A stretch of DNA of 62,413 nt from JABHIE01 sp964584805 (GTDB lineage Bacteria; Planctomycetota; UBA1135). Every line of letters begins with the position of its first letter. The first letter of the stretch is position 1. Location of the stretch: positions 1 to 62,413 of the forward strand of contig CAZPAY010000013.1 in assembly GCA_964584805.1 (NCBI GenBank), written 5' to 3'. A program made the position numbers and the translations under genes. This document shows, one piece after another, positions 1 through 7,354 of this stretch. Below the pieces are notes generated by a model. It searched no databases. It was not told where the DNA came from and saw only the letters and a list, made by a program, of their open reading frames with translations.

Positions 1-39
1 GGCCCCAGAGGCCCGCCGACGGCGTAATTTGCCTGGCAT
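1..39 (-). CDS. possible 5' end of a gene leaving the window (partial)
   Basis: On the minus strand an ATG at 39 opens a frame that stays open for 13 codons to the window edge and reads a very basic start (MPGKLRRRRASGA). The reason to list it is its upstream sequence: on the minus strand CATAAT (48-53) lies 8 bases before the ATG, the same spacing seen before many operon-leading genes in this window. The fragment is too short to identify. It could equally be spacer, since plus-strand frames here all close by base 68. Confidence 0.3.
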   Translation of the reverse strand, partial: MPGKLRRRRASGA

Positions 40-135
40 GTTTGGGTATTATGCCGCACGCTGAGTAATCGACACTGGGTTTTGTTCAATGAAATGTTCT
101 AAAGTTAACTATAAAACGCCCCGATATAAGCGTGG

Positions 136-164
136 TTGTGGTTTCTTCCATTTCGGAGTAAACT
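136..164 (+). promoter_or_regulatory. sigma70-like promoter, predicted leaderless start
   Basis: TTGTGG at 136-141 and TAAACT at 159-164 are separated by 17 bases. The ATG of the downstream gene is at 172, only 7 bases after the -10 box, so transcription should start at or next to the start codon. The rest of 40-135 is AT-rich spacer in which I see no gene. Confidence 0.5.
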
Positions 165-171
165 AGTACTC

Positions 172-1704
172 ATGCGCATTCTCCTTTTTCTGCCGCTATT
201 TAGCGCTATCCTGAGCCCCTTGGTGGCTCAACCTCAAACGGTTGGCCTCGATATGACCTTCCGTCTGCCTGCTGAAAACCCAGCGGCTGATGCAGACCAT
301 GCGACCCTCGCCGTGAATCAGTATGGCGATGTTTTTGTTGCATGGCACGGCACTTCCGCGGTCGACAGCGAGCTCAAGCATGTTGAAGGATCACTTATTG
401 CGCGCACGCAACCCCAAGAATGGCAGACCAATAAAAACGACTTTCATTTCCTCCTGGGTGATCCAAGTGTTGGCGTTTACACGGCCGTCGACCCGAGCAA
501 TCGCGACACTTGCAACAAACCCGATGTTTGCGCATTAGGCGATGGCTCATTCGTCATCGTATGGCCAAGGCACAATCGATACAGCACTGCAGCGGACTCC
601 CGCCTTGAGGCGGCGCGCGTAGTTTGCCGCGATTCAGCGGGCAATCTGATTAAAAACACATCAGGCCAATTCGCACCTGTATTGCACACGCTCAATCCTG
701 GAGAGGGCTACCCCATTGGCCTTCCCATCATCGACAAAGGTGAAGCGGGCGTCATGCCCGACACCGTTGCACTCGCGGCAAACCCAACGGCCTGCGCAGT
801 TGCCTATGCCAACCACAAACGCACGGTCATCACCGGCCAAGAAACTTTCCAAGACTACAATATAGATATAGCACGGATTAATTGGTCTCAAACAGGAGCG
901 CCTTCCGTTCAAGGGCCCTCCACTTTAGTAGCCGACATTCCCTGGGATTTGCATGACACAATCAACCCCAACATGGGCGGTCAAATTTTGCCGGACCTGG
1001 TTGAAGATGACGAGAATAATCTGGTACTTGCATATGAGGAGTACCGTATCGATGGGCATCCAGACCCAATAACAGGGTTCCCGGTCATTAACGGCATCAG
1101 CTTCAATGGCATCATCAATGTGAAACGCTTCACAGGATTTGCTTCGAGCACACCGCTTAGTGAAATGAATCACGACTCTTTTAAGGGTGTGCGACGCCCC
1201 TCTGACGGGTCATCTTTTCCACAGCGACGCCCAAATCTCGCGACCTCTCATAGCGACCGATTCAATACGGTTTCATTGGCTTGGGTCGACCAACTCAACG
1301 ACCAACTCATGGAGCCTGGCGTGGGTTACTGGCAAATTGAGTATCTACAGAATGGCTCAAGCAGCCTCACAGACTTAAACTGGGCCAACGCTCCCGCGCG
1401 AGAAGACGCCATGCCCGTCCCGATTCATGGCTCAAACTTTCGAGCTTGCCTTGCCTCAACAAAGAGTGTGTTGCAGCCGCTCTGGAAAGTCCGCGCTTAC
1501 TTGCCTCTCCTAGGCCGCACCTTTCTTAATGCTTACCCTGGCGTTTCAGATTGTTTCCGCCCTTCTGCCACTTTTGCAACCGATCACAACTCTGCGGGGT
1601 CACGCGTGCGCGACATTGTCCCCATCTGCTTTGAAGGAAGAGTGCCTGGATCCATATCCTGGCCCAACAAAAGTATTGTCTTAACGATTCACGAAAATCC
1701 TTAA
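172..1704 (+). CDS. secreted propeller-like hypothetical protein
   Basis: I do not recognise a named family. The 510-residue product starts with a signal peptide (residues 1-20, cleavage probably after LVA). Five segments share a pattern P-x-V/L...F-V-A/V-W/Y: HATLAVNQYGDVFVAWHG (43-60), KPDVCALGDGSFVIVW (116-131), PDTVALAANPTACAVAY (196-212), PDLVEDDENNLVLAY (274-288) and PNLATS...SLAWVD (354-373). Their spacing of about 75-80 residues suits blades of a beta-propeller, so an exported propeller or sialidase-like fold is likely. No catalytic motif is visible. I chose ATG 172 rather than the upstream in-frame TTG at 136, because 136 lies in the -35 box and the signal peptide begins at 172. The gene converges on trmB; the two stop codons overlap in one TTAA at 1701-1704. 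Confidence 0.8.
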   Translation: MRILLFLPLFSAILSPLVAQPQTVGLDMTFRLPAENPAADADHATLAVNQYGDVFVAWHGTSAVDSELKHVEGSLIARTQPQEWQTNKNDFHFLLGDPSVGVYTAVDPSNRDTCNKPDVCALGDGSFVIVWPRHNRYSTAADSRLEAARVVCRDSAGNLIKNTSGQFAPVLHTLNPGEGYPIGLPIIDKGEAGVMPDTVALAANPTACAVAYANHKRTVITGQETFQDYNIDIARINWSQTGAPSVQGPSTLVADIPWDLHDTINPNMGGQILPDLVEDDENNLVLAYEEYRIDGHPDPITGFPVINGISFNGIINVKRFTGFASSTPLSEMNHDSFKGVRRPSDGSSFPQRRPNLATSHSDRFNTVSLAWVDQLNDQLMEPGVGYWQIEYLQNGSSSLTDLNWANAPAREDAMPVPIHGSNFRACLASTKSVLQPLWKVRAYLPLLGRTFLNAYPGVSDCFRPSATFATDHNSAGSRVRDIVPICFEGRVPGSISWPNKSIVLTIHENP

Positions 1705-2654
1705 ACCGGCTCGCCAGCCAACATTCGCCCCACCATGCCAATCGAGGCACGCACGCCCTTGGTGTAATACGGTCGCGGCACTTGGGCAATCTTGAGCAAC
1801 ACGCGCCCATCTTTTTTCGGGACGACCTCAAGATGGAAGCGTTGGGCAAACGCATCGTCGGAAACGACTACGCCAATCAACCAGCCGCCATCTGATTGGT
1901 AAACATCTTTGATTTCAAGGACGGCATCATCATGGCGATGCCGCTGACCCACCAAAGCGGAAACGGTTTTAGAATCGGGCACAGAATTGAGGCGGAAGAC
2001 ATCCATGGGTGTGTCGGCGAAAAGACGAGGGGCAGGCTCAAAGCGGACGACCTTGGCCGTAACGCGGTAAATGGTGCGGCCCTCTTCGAGCCACTTGGAT
2101 TCGTAGCGCGTGCGGAAAGGGCGCTCGGGATTAATCTCAACAGGGCTGGTATCAAATCGGCCGTCAGCACCAAGAATGGCGGATGTCTCGTTGGCGTACC
2201 AATCTTGATCGGTAACCAATTCAAAATAACCGTCCGCCGCAAGGACATCCGCCAAGGTCGCCGCAAAATGCGGGCTATAAACCCGATGCTTGGCATGCTT
2301 TTCTTTCGGCCAAGGCATAGGGAATTGCATGAGCACATGACTCAGCGACTGCGGCGCAAACAACTCGCGCAACAGATAACGAGCATCACCTTGGATAACA
2401 CGCACATTCTGCAAATCACCCGCGGCAAAATTTGGGGTGGAATGCGTAATACAATCGGGCGGCAATTCGATACCAATGAAATTGGTTTCCGGTTTTTGCG
2501 CGGCGCGCCAAGCCATGTATTCGCCCCCGCCAAAACCAATTTCGACAGCCAATGGCGCCTCTCGCTGGAATACCTCAGCCCAGTTAGGAGGGCATGGCTC
2601 CATCTCTGCAGCTTGCAGGAGATAGCGGTGCAGAAGGTCAGGGCGCGGCTTCAT
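1701..2654 (-). CDS. trmB: tRNA (guanine-N7-)-methyltransferase TrmB with C-terminal extension
   Basis: Makes m7G46 in tRNA variable loops using S-adenosylmethionine. Visible motifs are the SAM-binding loop EIGFGGGE (38-45), the acidic IGIE (60-63) and the family signature FPMPWPKEKHAKHR (111-124), a variant of the usual PDPWPKKRHHKRR. At 317 residues it is about 100 longer than the typical 210-240; the extra part (about 215-317) is a C-terminal domain of the kind found in some long TrmB proteins of thermophiles such as Aquifex. The gene stands alone. On the minus strand GATAAT (2663-2668) lies 8 bases before the ATG with TTGCGT (2685-2690) 16 bases further up, again predicting a leaderless message. 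Family assignment is firm; the role of the extension is unknown. Confidence 0.9.
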   Translation of the reverse strand: MKPRPDLLHRYLLQAAEMEPCPPNWAEVFQREAPLAVEIGFGGGEYMAWRAAQKPETNFIGIELPPDCITHSTPNFAAGDLQNVRVIQGDARYLLRELFAPQSLSHVLMQFPMPWPKEKHAKHRVYSPHFAATLADVLAADGYFELVTDQDWYANETSAILGADGRFDTSPVEINPERPFRTRYESKWLEEGRTIYRVTAKVVRFEPAPRLFADTPMDVFRLNSVPDSKTVSALVGQRHRHDDAVLEIKDVYQSDGGWLIGVVVSDDAFAQRFHLEVVPKKDGRVLLKIAQVPRPYYTKGVRASIGMVGRMLAGEPV

Positions 2655-2662
2655 GACCGTGC

Positions 2663-2690
2663 ATTATCGGGGCTTGCTACCGAGACGCAA
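2663..2690 (-). promoter_or_regulatory. promoter of trmB, predicted leaderless
   Basis: Minus-strand TTGCGT (2685-2690), 16-base spacer, GATAAT (2663-2668), then 8 bases to the trmB ATG at 2654. Position and spacing fit a sigma70-type promoter starting at the start codon. Confidence 0.45.
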
Positions 2691-2707
2691 AGGAATCGAC
2701 ACGCAAA

Positions 2708-3685
2708 CTATTCAGGGACGCAAACCTCGCCTTTAACAGCCGAGCGAATCGTGGCCATCAAAACGATCAGATTGACCAAGGTCGTCGTGTAAAGCAATCC
2801 AATCGCTAAATGGTGATAAAAATCAACGCTCGAAACATGTGCCATCAAAATCGTCGCTAGCGTCGCCGCTGCCATCGGGAAAGTATAGGCCCACCACGAA
2901 ACGAAGAAGGTCGACTTGCGCGGCCGAATGCGGAAAAACAGCAGCAGCAAGGTGAACATCCCGAAGAAGTACAAAATGCGCCCTACGCTATCGATTGTCG
3001 GCTGACCCATTTCAGCGGCTGTGAGTTTCACCCAAGCGATAAAGGCCACAGCTGGAGGTGCGACCAGAATGAACAAGGTTGGCTTCAATTTGGCTGGCAG
3101 AGGGTCATGGAAAATCAAACGGTAAAGTACGATCGTGAATAGCGCGACCCAATAAATCAGCCCAATCGAAAAGAAAAACCACGAGACATCAGGGTCTGCA
3201 ATTTTCACCCCGGCAACCGGCACCAAGATATTACCCACGACTGGAATAAACCAAGCCGGATTTAGCGTTTGAATTTTGACCTTATTATCCAGCCAATTCG
3301 AAAGAGCAATCAAAGTAAAAACCAAATGCAGCGGCGTGCCGATCCACCACAAAATCTTGGCGGCTTCCGGAGCTGTATTGAGCCAAGCAATCGAGAGCAA
3401 TAAGAGGCAAATCGAAAACGCGGGGAAAAAGTTACTGCGCACAGGGTGGCGAAATTCTTCGACCACAGAATCAAAATGCAGAAAAGCCTTTGCAGAGTAC
3501 ACCAAAGTCAAAAAAGCAAACCAACCCGTCACGGCCCACAGCATGGGGCCACTCACACCAGCGGATCCGCCAAGAAACTCGTCATAGCGAGCCCAAGCAA
3601 CGGTGAGCCCCACCAGCCCCATCACCGAGCCGAAAAGAGGGATGGGTAAATAACGCAGGCGTCCGCCTTCGCAACATTCGGGCAT
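2708..3685 (-). CDS. TehA/SLAC1-family anion channel or transporter
   Basis: A 325-residue integral membrane protein with about ten hydrophobic segments. The pattern of segments such as IPLFGSVMGLVGLTVAW near the N-terminus, NPAWFIPVVGNILVPVAG in the middle and WWAYTFPMAAATLAT near the C-terminus matches the TehA / tellurite-resistance / SLAC1 (TDT) family, which conducts small anions or exports C4-dicarboxylates. Start choice: an in-frame ATG exists at 3745, but the ATG at 3685 has AAGGA five bases upstream and gives the usual short cytoplasmic N-terminus, so I prefer it. The longer start would add 20 residues, and it too has a CATAAC box 8 bases upstream. It diverges from the metal-efflux operon, so a link to metal or oxyanion stress is possible but unproven. 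Confidence 0.75.
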   Translation of the reverse strand: MPECCEGGRLRYLPIPLFGSVMGLVGLTVAWARYDEFLGGSAGVSGPMLWAVTGWFAFLTLVYSAKAFLHFDSVVEEFRHPVRSNFFPAFSICLLLLSIAWLNTAPEAAKILWWIGTPLHLVFTLIALSNWLDNKVKIQTLNPAWFIPVVGNILVPVAGVKIADPDVSWFFFSIGLIYWVALFTIVLYRLIFHDPLPAKLKPTLFILVAPPAVAFIAWVKLTAAEMGQPTIDSVGRILYFFGMFTLLLLFFRIRPRKSTFFVSWWAYTFPMAAATLATILMAHVSSVDFYHHLAIGLLYTTTLVNLIVLMATIRSAVKGEVCVPE

Positions 3686-3755
3686 TTCAGTCCTTTCTGT
3701 CATGCCTAGAGGATAAGCCATCAAAAAGAGAAGAACCACATCCATATCCCCGTGT

Positions 3756-3761
3756 TATGCT
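3756..3761 (+). promoter_or_regulatory. -10 box (TATGCT) heading the metal-efflux operon
   Basis: TATGCT lies 6 bases before the ATG at 3768. On the other strand the same bases read AGCATAAC, giving a CATAAC box 8 bases before the alternative ATG (3745) of the divergent TehA-like gene. No clear -35 is visible for either direction. I see no MerR-type operator palindrome in the short gap. Confidence 0.35.
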
Positions 3762-3767
3762 TTCATC

Positions 3768-4151
3768 ATGCTGCGCCGTCTCGCCGCCCTTGGGCTCATT
3801 GCCCTACTCTTGCTGCCCACCGCTTTGGTTGGCGCGCAGGGGCCCGAGACATGTGCCTCAAAAGGTTGCGGCTGTTGCGCCCCACTTGAGCCGGGCGACC
3901 TTGGCGACGCCCCCTTGATGCGCAAAGGTTGCTGCTGCAACTTCAAGGCTCCCGACCGTGCGCCGACCTCCTCGCCGACCCCTGAGCGCGATTCGGTTTC
4001 GATGAGCGTCAGCGTGCCCGTCATGAGCGCCAATGCAGTCACCCTGCCACCGATGAGCGCTGATTGGCAAACCGTAGCGACACGCATCCAAGTGTCTCTG
4101 CGCGGCCCCCCAAGGGCATTGCACGCTCTCCATTGCTCGTTCCTCTGCTAG
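3768..4151 (+). CDS. small Cys-rich secreted protein of the metal-efflux operon
   Basis: A 127-residue protein with a clear signal peptide (residues 1-23, ending VGA-Q). The mature part has nine cysteines: C29, C34, C36, C37, a CCC triplet at 55-57, and C123 and C127 at the very C-terminus (LHALHCSFLC). The middle is Pro/Ser/Thr-rich and probably unstructured. It is the first gene of the operon, about 100 bases before the TolC-like gene. A role as periplasmic copper/silver sink or sensor is inference from cysteine content and context. I do not recognise a named family. Confidence 0.7.
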   Translation: MLRRLAALGLIALLLLPTALVGAQGPETCASKGCGCCAPLEPGDLGDAPLMRKGCCCNFKAPDRAPTSSPTPERDSVSMSVSVPVMSANAVTLPPMSADWQTVATRIQVSLRGPPRALHALHCSFLC

Positions 4152-4247
4152 CGGTTCCGCGGTCTGACCTTTTGGTCATGCCCGCGTTGATTCTGTTCCG
4201 CCACCCCCATCCGGTTTTCCCGGTACTCCTGCAGAGTTGTAACGAAA

Positions 4248-5591
4248 ATGTTTACCTCAAAACCCATTGCGGCATCCTTGCTGCTCCTCAGCGCCTGTCA
4301 TAGCGCACCCCGTGATTTCACTTTAAGTCTTGCTGACTGGCAAGCCGAAGCCGACGCCATGCATGCGACGGCCTTCGATTTGGAAGCACCCGACCTTGCA
4401 ACGCTTGGCACCGAAGCAAGCAAAGCCCTCACGGAGTTGTCAGGCGTGCTTGCCTACGCCGCCAAGCAGCATCCTGATTTACAAAACGCGCTCTATTCTT
4501 GGCGCGCGGCAGTGGAAGCCGTCCCTCAGGCGATGGCTTTGCCTGACCCCGTTTTGAATCTTGGTGGTTTTGTGAATCCCGTCGAAACACGCAACGGGCC
4601 GCTGGATGCCAAAATTGCGTTGAGGCAGTCCTTCCCTTGGTTTGGGACGCTTGATGCTGCAGGAAAAGTTGCGGCGCTAAAAGCTGAGGCCGCACGCTGG
4701 CAACTCCAAGGAGCCCAGCGCAAAGTGCGCAGCGAAGTCCTCAAGACTTGGGCTGAGCTAGCTTGGCAAAGGGAAGCGGAGCGTTTGATGACTGAGCATG
4801 TCCAGCTGTTGCAAAACTGGGAAGCCGTCGCAACCGCGCGCTACTCAACCGGCAATGCGGCTTATGCCGACGTCTTGCGTTTGCAGTCTCGCATTGCACT
4901 ACTTGAAGAGCGCCTCGCCACTTTGCGTGCTCTCAAGGAGCCGCTCCAATCGCGCCTTAACCGTGCAGTCGGAGCTTCTCTGCCTCTTGGGGAACACCCG
5001 CTGCCTGCTGTGACGAACCGGCTGGCGAGTGCTTCCTGGGAGGCTCACCCTAGTTTACTCGCGCTTGAATCTCTGCAAAAGGCGAGCGCCACGGGTCTTG
5101 AATTGGCGCATTTAAAAAACAAACCTAAATTCACTTTGGGTGCTGAGCATACTTTCATTGGCGATGAGCCCATGGCCGGCGCAACATCTGGGGAAGACGC
5201 CACAGCGATTGTCTTCGGGATGACCCTTCCTTTTGATGGCGGACGAAATGAATCGCGAGTAAATCAAGCTAAGGCGATGATTTCAGCTGTACGCCATAAG
5301 CGGATCGCCAAAGCCCAAGAGCTGGAAAGCCAATGGGCGCAAGCGACTTTTGCGATGGATGAAGCCACGCGCCGTCTAGAGCTGCATCAAAATGAGCTCA
5401 TCCCCCGCGAGCGCCAAGTGCTCACCACTCTTGAGGCAAGTTACAGCACAACGGGTGCATCTTTCCTCGACTTGACCGCGAGCCAAGAACGACTCTTGGC
5501 TTTCGAAACCGCCTCCGCGCGCGCTGCCGCCGATCGACTCGCCGCTGCCGCCCAACTCGAAAACCTCTCTGGCCTCTCGCTTCTTAACTAG
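4248..5591 (+). CDS. outer membrane efflux lipoprotein (CusC/TolC family)
   Basis: Forms the outer-membrane exit duct of a tripartite RND pump. The 447-residue product starts with a lipoprotein signal whose lipobox LLSAC puts the lipid-modified cysteine at residue 17. The rest shows the two long helical OEP repeats typical of TolC proteins: heptad-rich alpha segments around 150-220 and 360-445, with the strand-forming segment TLGAEHTFIGDEP near 290. The stop is followed after two bases by the adaptor gene, and the whole Cus operon reads in one direction. Substrate cannot be told from this protein alone; the partner pump points to Cu(I)/Ag(I). Confidence 0.85.
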   Translation: MFTSKPIAASLLLLSACHSAPRDFTLSLADWQAEADAMHATAFDLEAPDLATLGTEASKALTELSGVLAYAAKQHPDLQNALYSWRAAVEAVPQAMALPDPVLNLGGFVNPVETRNGPLDAKIALRQSFPWFGTLDAAGKVAALKAEAARWQLQGAQRKVRSEVLKTWAELAWQREAERLMTEHVQLLQNWEAVATARYSTGNAAYADVLRLQSRIALLEERLATLRALKEPLQSRLNRAVGASLPLGEHPLPAVTNRLASASWEAHPSLLALESLQKASATGLELAHLKNKPKFTLGAEHTFIGDEPMAGATSGEDATAIVFGMTLPFDGGRNESRVNQAKAMISAVRHKRIAKAQELESQWAQATFAMDEATRRLELHQNELIPRERQVLTTLEASYSTTGASFLDLTASQERLLAFETASARAAADRLAAAAQLENLSGLSLLN

Positions 5592-5593
5592 TC

Positions 5594-7351
5594 ATGCGTA
5601 AATTCTCTTACTTGTTTACTTTCCTTGCTCTCGCCATCGGTATTTTCCTCGGGCGACACACGCTCGGCCCCGCAGCCGGTGATGGGCATGATCACGGTGA
5701 TGAGGCAAACGCCGAAGCCGAAGGGGAAATACTCTGGACCTGCTCGATGCACCCGCAGTTTCAATTCCCTGACCCCGTGCCTTGCCCCATTTGCGGGATG
5801 GAGTTGATTCCGATTGACCCCAACGCCGCGCAAGTCGGTGAGCGTCAAGTCGCGATGTCTGAGGCCGCGATGGCGCTGGCGGATATCCAAACCAGCCCCG
5901 TTGAGCGCCGAGCCGTTGCGCGCGCGGTTGAGCTGGTAGGCAAGGTCGCTTGGGACGAGACACGCATCTCCAGCCTCACGGCCTGGACGGGTGGTCGCCT
6001 CGACAAGTTGTATGTCGATTTCATCGGCGCGGCTGTCTCGGAGGGTCAGGCACTCGCCAACATCTGGAGCCCGGAGTTGGTGACGGCACAACAAGAATTA
6101 CTGCAGGCTACCGGCAAGCTTGCCGAAGCGAGTCGAACGAAATTATTGGCACTCGGTATGACGGAAAGTCAAATCGAAGAGCTCCTAGATTTCGAAGAAG
6201 CGGAAGAGCTCATCACCCTTCATGCGCCGAGCGCAGGCATTGTTTTAACGCAAAAAGCCACCGAAGGCGGTTGGGTGAAAAAAGGCGCGGAGTTATTCCG
6301 AATCGCCGACGATACCCGTGTTTGGGTTGAGCTTGAAGCATTTGAGACCGATTTAGCTTGGCTGCAAATGGGGCAGAGCGCGACCTTCACTGTGGATGCC
6401 TTTCCTGGCCGTTCCTTTATGGGCGATGTCGTTTTCATGGACCCGGTGGTCAATCCAAAGACCCGCACAATCGCTGTGCGCCTTGAGGCTGACAATTCTG
6501 AAGGGAAACTCCGTCCAGGGATGTTCGTGCGCGCACGCATTCAAGCACCACTGGATATGAATGGTTTGGTTGCGAGTGCTGCAAATGCAGCACTTGATGC
6601 GCCACTCGTCATTCCTCGCACCTCCCCATTGCTCACCGGTGAGCGGGCGGTGGTTTTCATTCGCATCCCTTCCGCTGAAGATGTCATTTTTGAGAGTCGT
6701 GAAATCACACTTGGCCCACGGGCGCAAGATGTTTGGGTTGTCTTAGAGGGTCTGAATGAAGGCGATGACATCGTTACAAGCGGTGCATTCAAAGTTGACT
6801 CGGCTCTGCAAATCCTGGCTAAGCCAAGCATGATGTCGATGGCGGGCAAGCAGAAAAAAGTTGAGATCAAAGTCCCCGAGGCTCTGCTTGGCCAACTCGG
6901 CGCGCTGGCTGACTCTTACCTTCAAGCACAAGTTGCCCTTGCTGATGACGACGCCGCCGCCACGCGAAGCGCCGGCCAAGCCGCGACCGCCTTACTCAAT
7001 CAAATGAGTACCGACGGCCTAGAAGAAGCTGGCCTAGAAGAATGGCGCCCCGTTTTCGCACGCATGCAAAACGGTGCCGACGCAATGAGTCAAACCGGCG
7101 ACATCGAGGTCCAACGCACCGGTTTCGACCGTTTCAGCAAAGGCTACATTCGCGCGATTGAGGTCTTTGGATACGCCCGCGAAAGCGGTGACACGCTGCG
7201 CGTGTTCTTCTGCCCGATGGCATTCAACGACACGGGTGCGGAATGGATTCAAGATTATGATCTGTTGAGCAACCCCTATTTCGGCGCGTCAATGCTTCGA
7301 TGCGGTGAAGAGCGTCGCACCATCAACCCAACCGAGGCGACTCAGGAGTAA
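5594..7351 (+). CDS. cusB: RND efflux periplasmic adaptor (CusB-like) with metal-binding N-terminus and DUF3347-like C-terminus
   Basis: Links the inner-membrane pump to the outer-membrane duct and in Cus systems hands metal to the pump. Order of parts in 585 residues: N-terminal membrane anchor (5-20), His-rich patch GHDHGDE (31-37), a heavy-metal-binding domain with C50, M52, H53 and CPICGMEL (64-71), then the lipoyl/barrel-sandwich and beta-barrel regions (about 100-400). The last 150 residues resemble DUF3347, with CPMAF, GAEWIQ, NPYFGASML and a terminal RCG. Fusions of this C-terminal domain to CusB-like adaptors are, from memory, most common in Bacteroidota. Family call is firm; the copper/silver specificity rests on the pump motif and on the domains. 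Confidence 0.88.
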   Translation: MRKFSYLFTFLALAIGIFLGRHTLGPAAGDGHDHGDEANAEAEGEILWTCSMHPQFQFPDPVPCPICGMELIPIDPNAAQVGERQVAMSEAAMALADIQTSPVERRAVARAVELVGKVAWDETRISSLTAWTGGRLDKLYVDFIGAAVSEGQALANIWSPELVTAQQELLQATGKLAEASRTKLLALGMTESQIEELLDFEEAEELITLHAPSAGIVLTQKATEGGWVKKGAELFRIADDTRVWVELEAFETDLAWLQMGQSATFTVDAFPGRSFMGDVVFMDPVVNPKTRTIAVRLEADNSEGKLRPGMFVRARIQAPLDMNGLVASAANAALDAPLVIPRTSPLLTGERAVVFIRIPSAEDVIFESREITLGPRAQDVWVVLEGLNEGDDIVTSGAFKVDSALQILAKPSMMSMAGKQKKVEIKVPEALLGQLGALADSYLQAQVALADDDAAATRSAGQAATALLNQMSTDGLEEAGLEEWRPVFARMQNGADAMSQTGDIEVQRTGFDRFSKGYIRAIEVFGYARESGDTLRVFFCPMAFNDTGAEWIQDYDLLSNPYFGASMLRCGEERRTINPTEATQE

Positions 7352-7354
7352 ATC

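Noticed and set aside
1896..2792. 298-codon open frame on plus across trmB and the TehA-like gene
   Set aside because: It is antisense to well-supported genes, has no recognisable motif and crosses a gene boundary.
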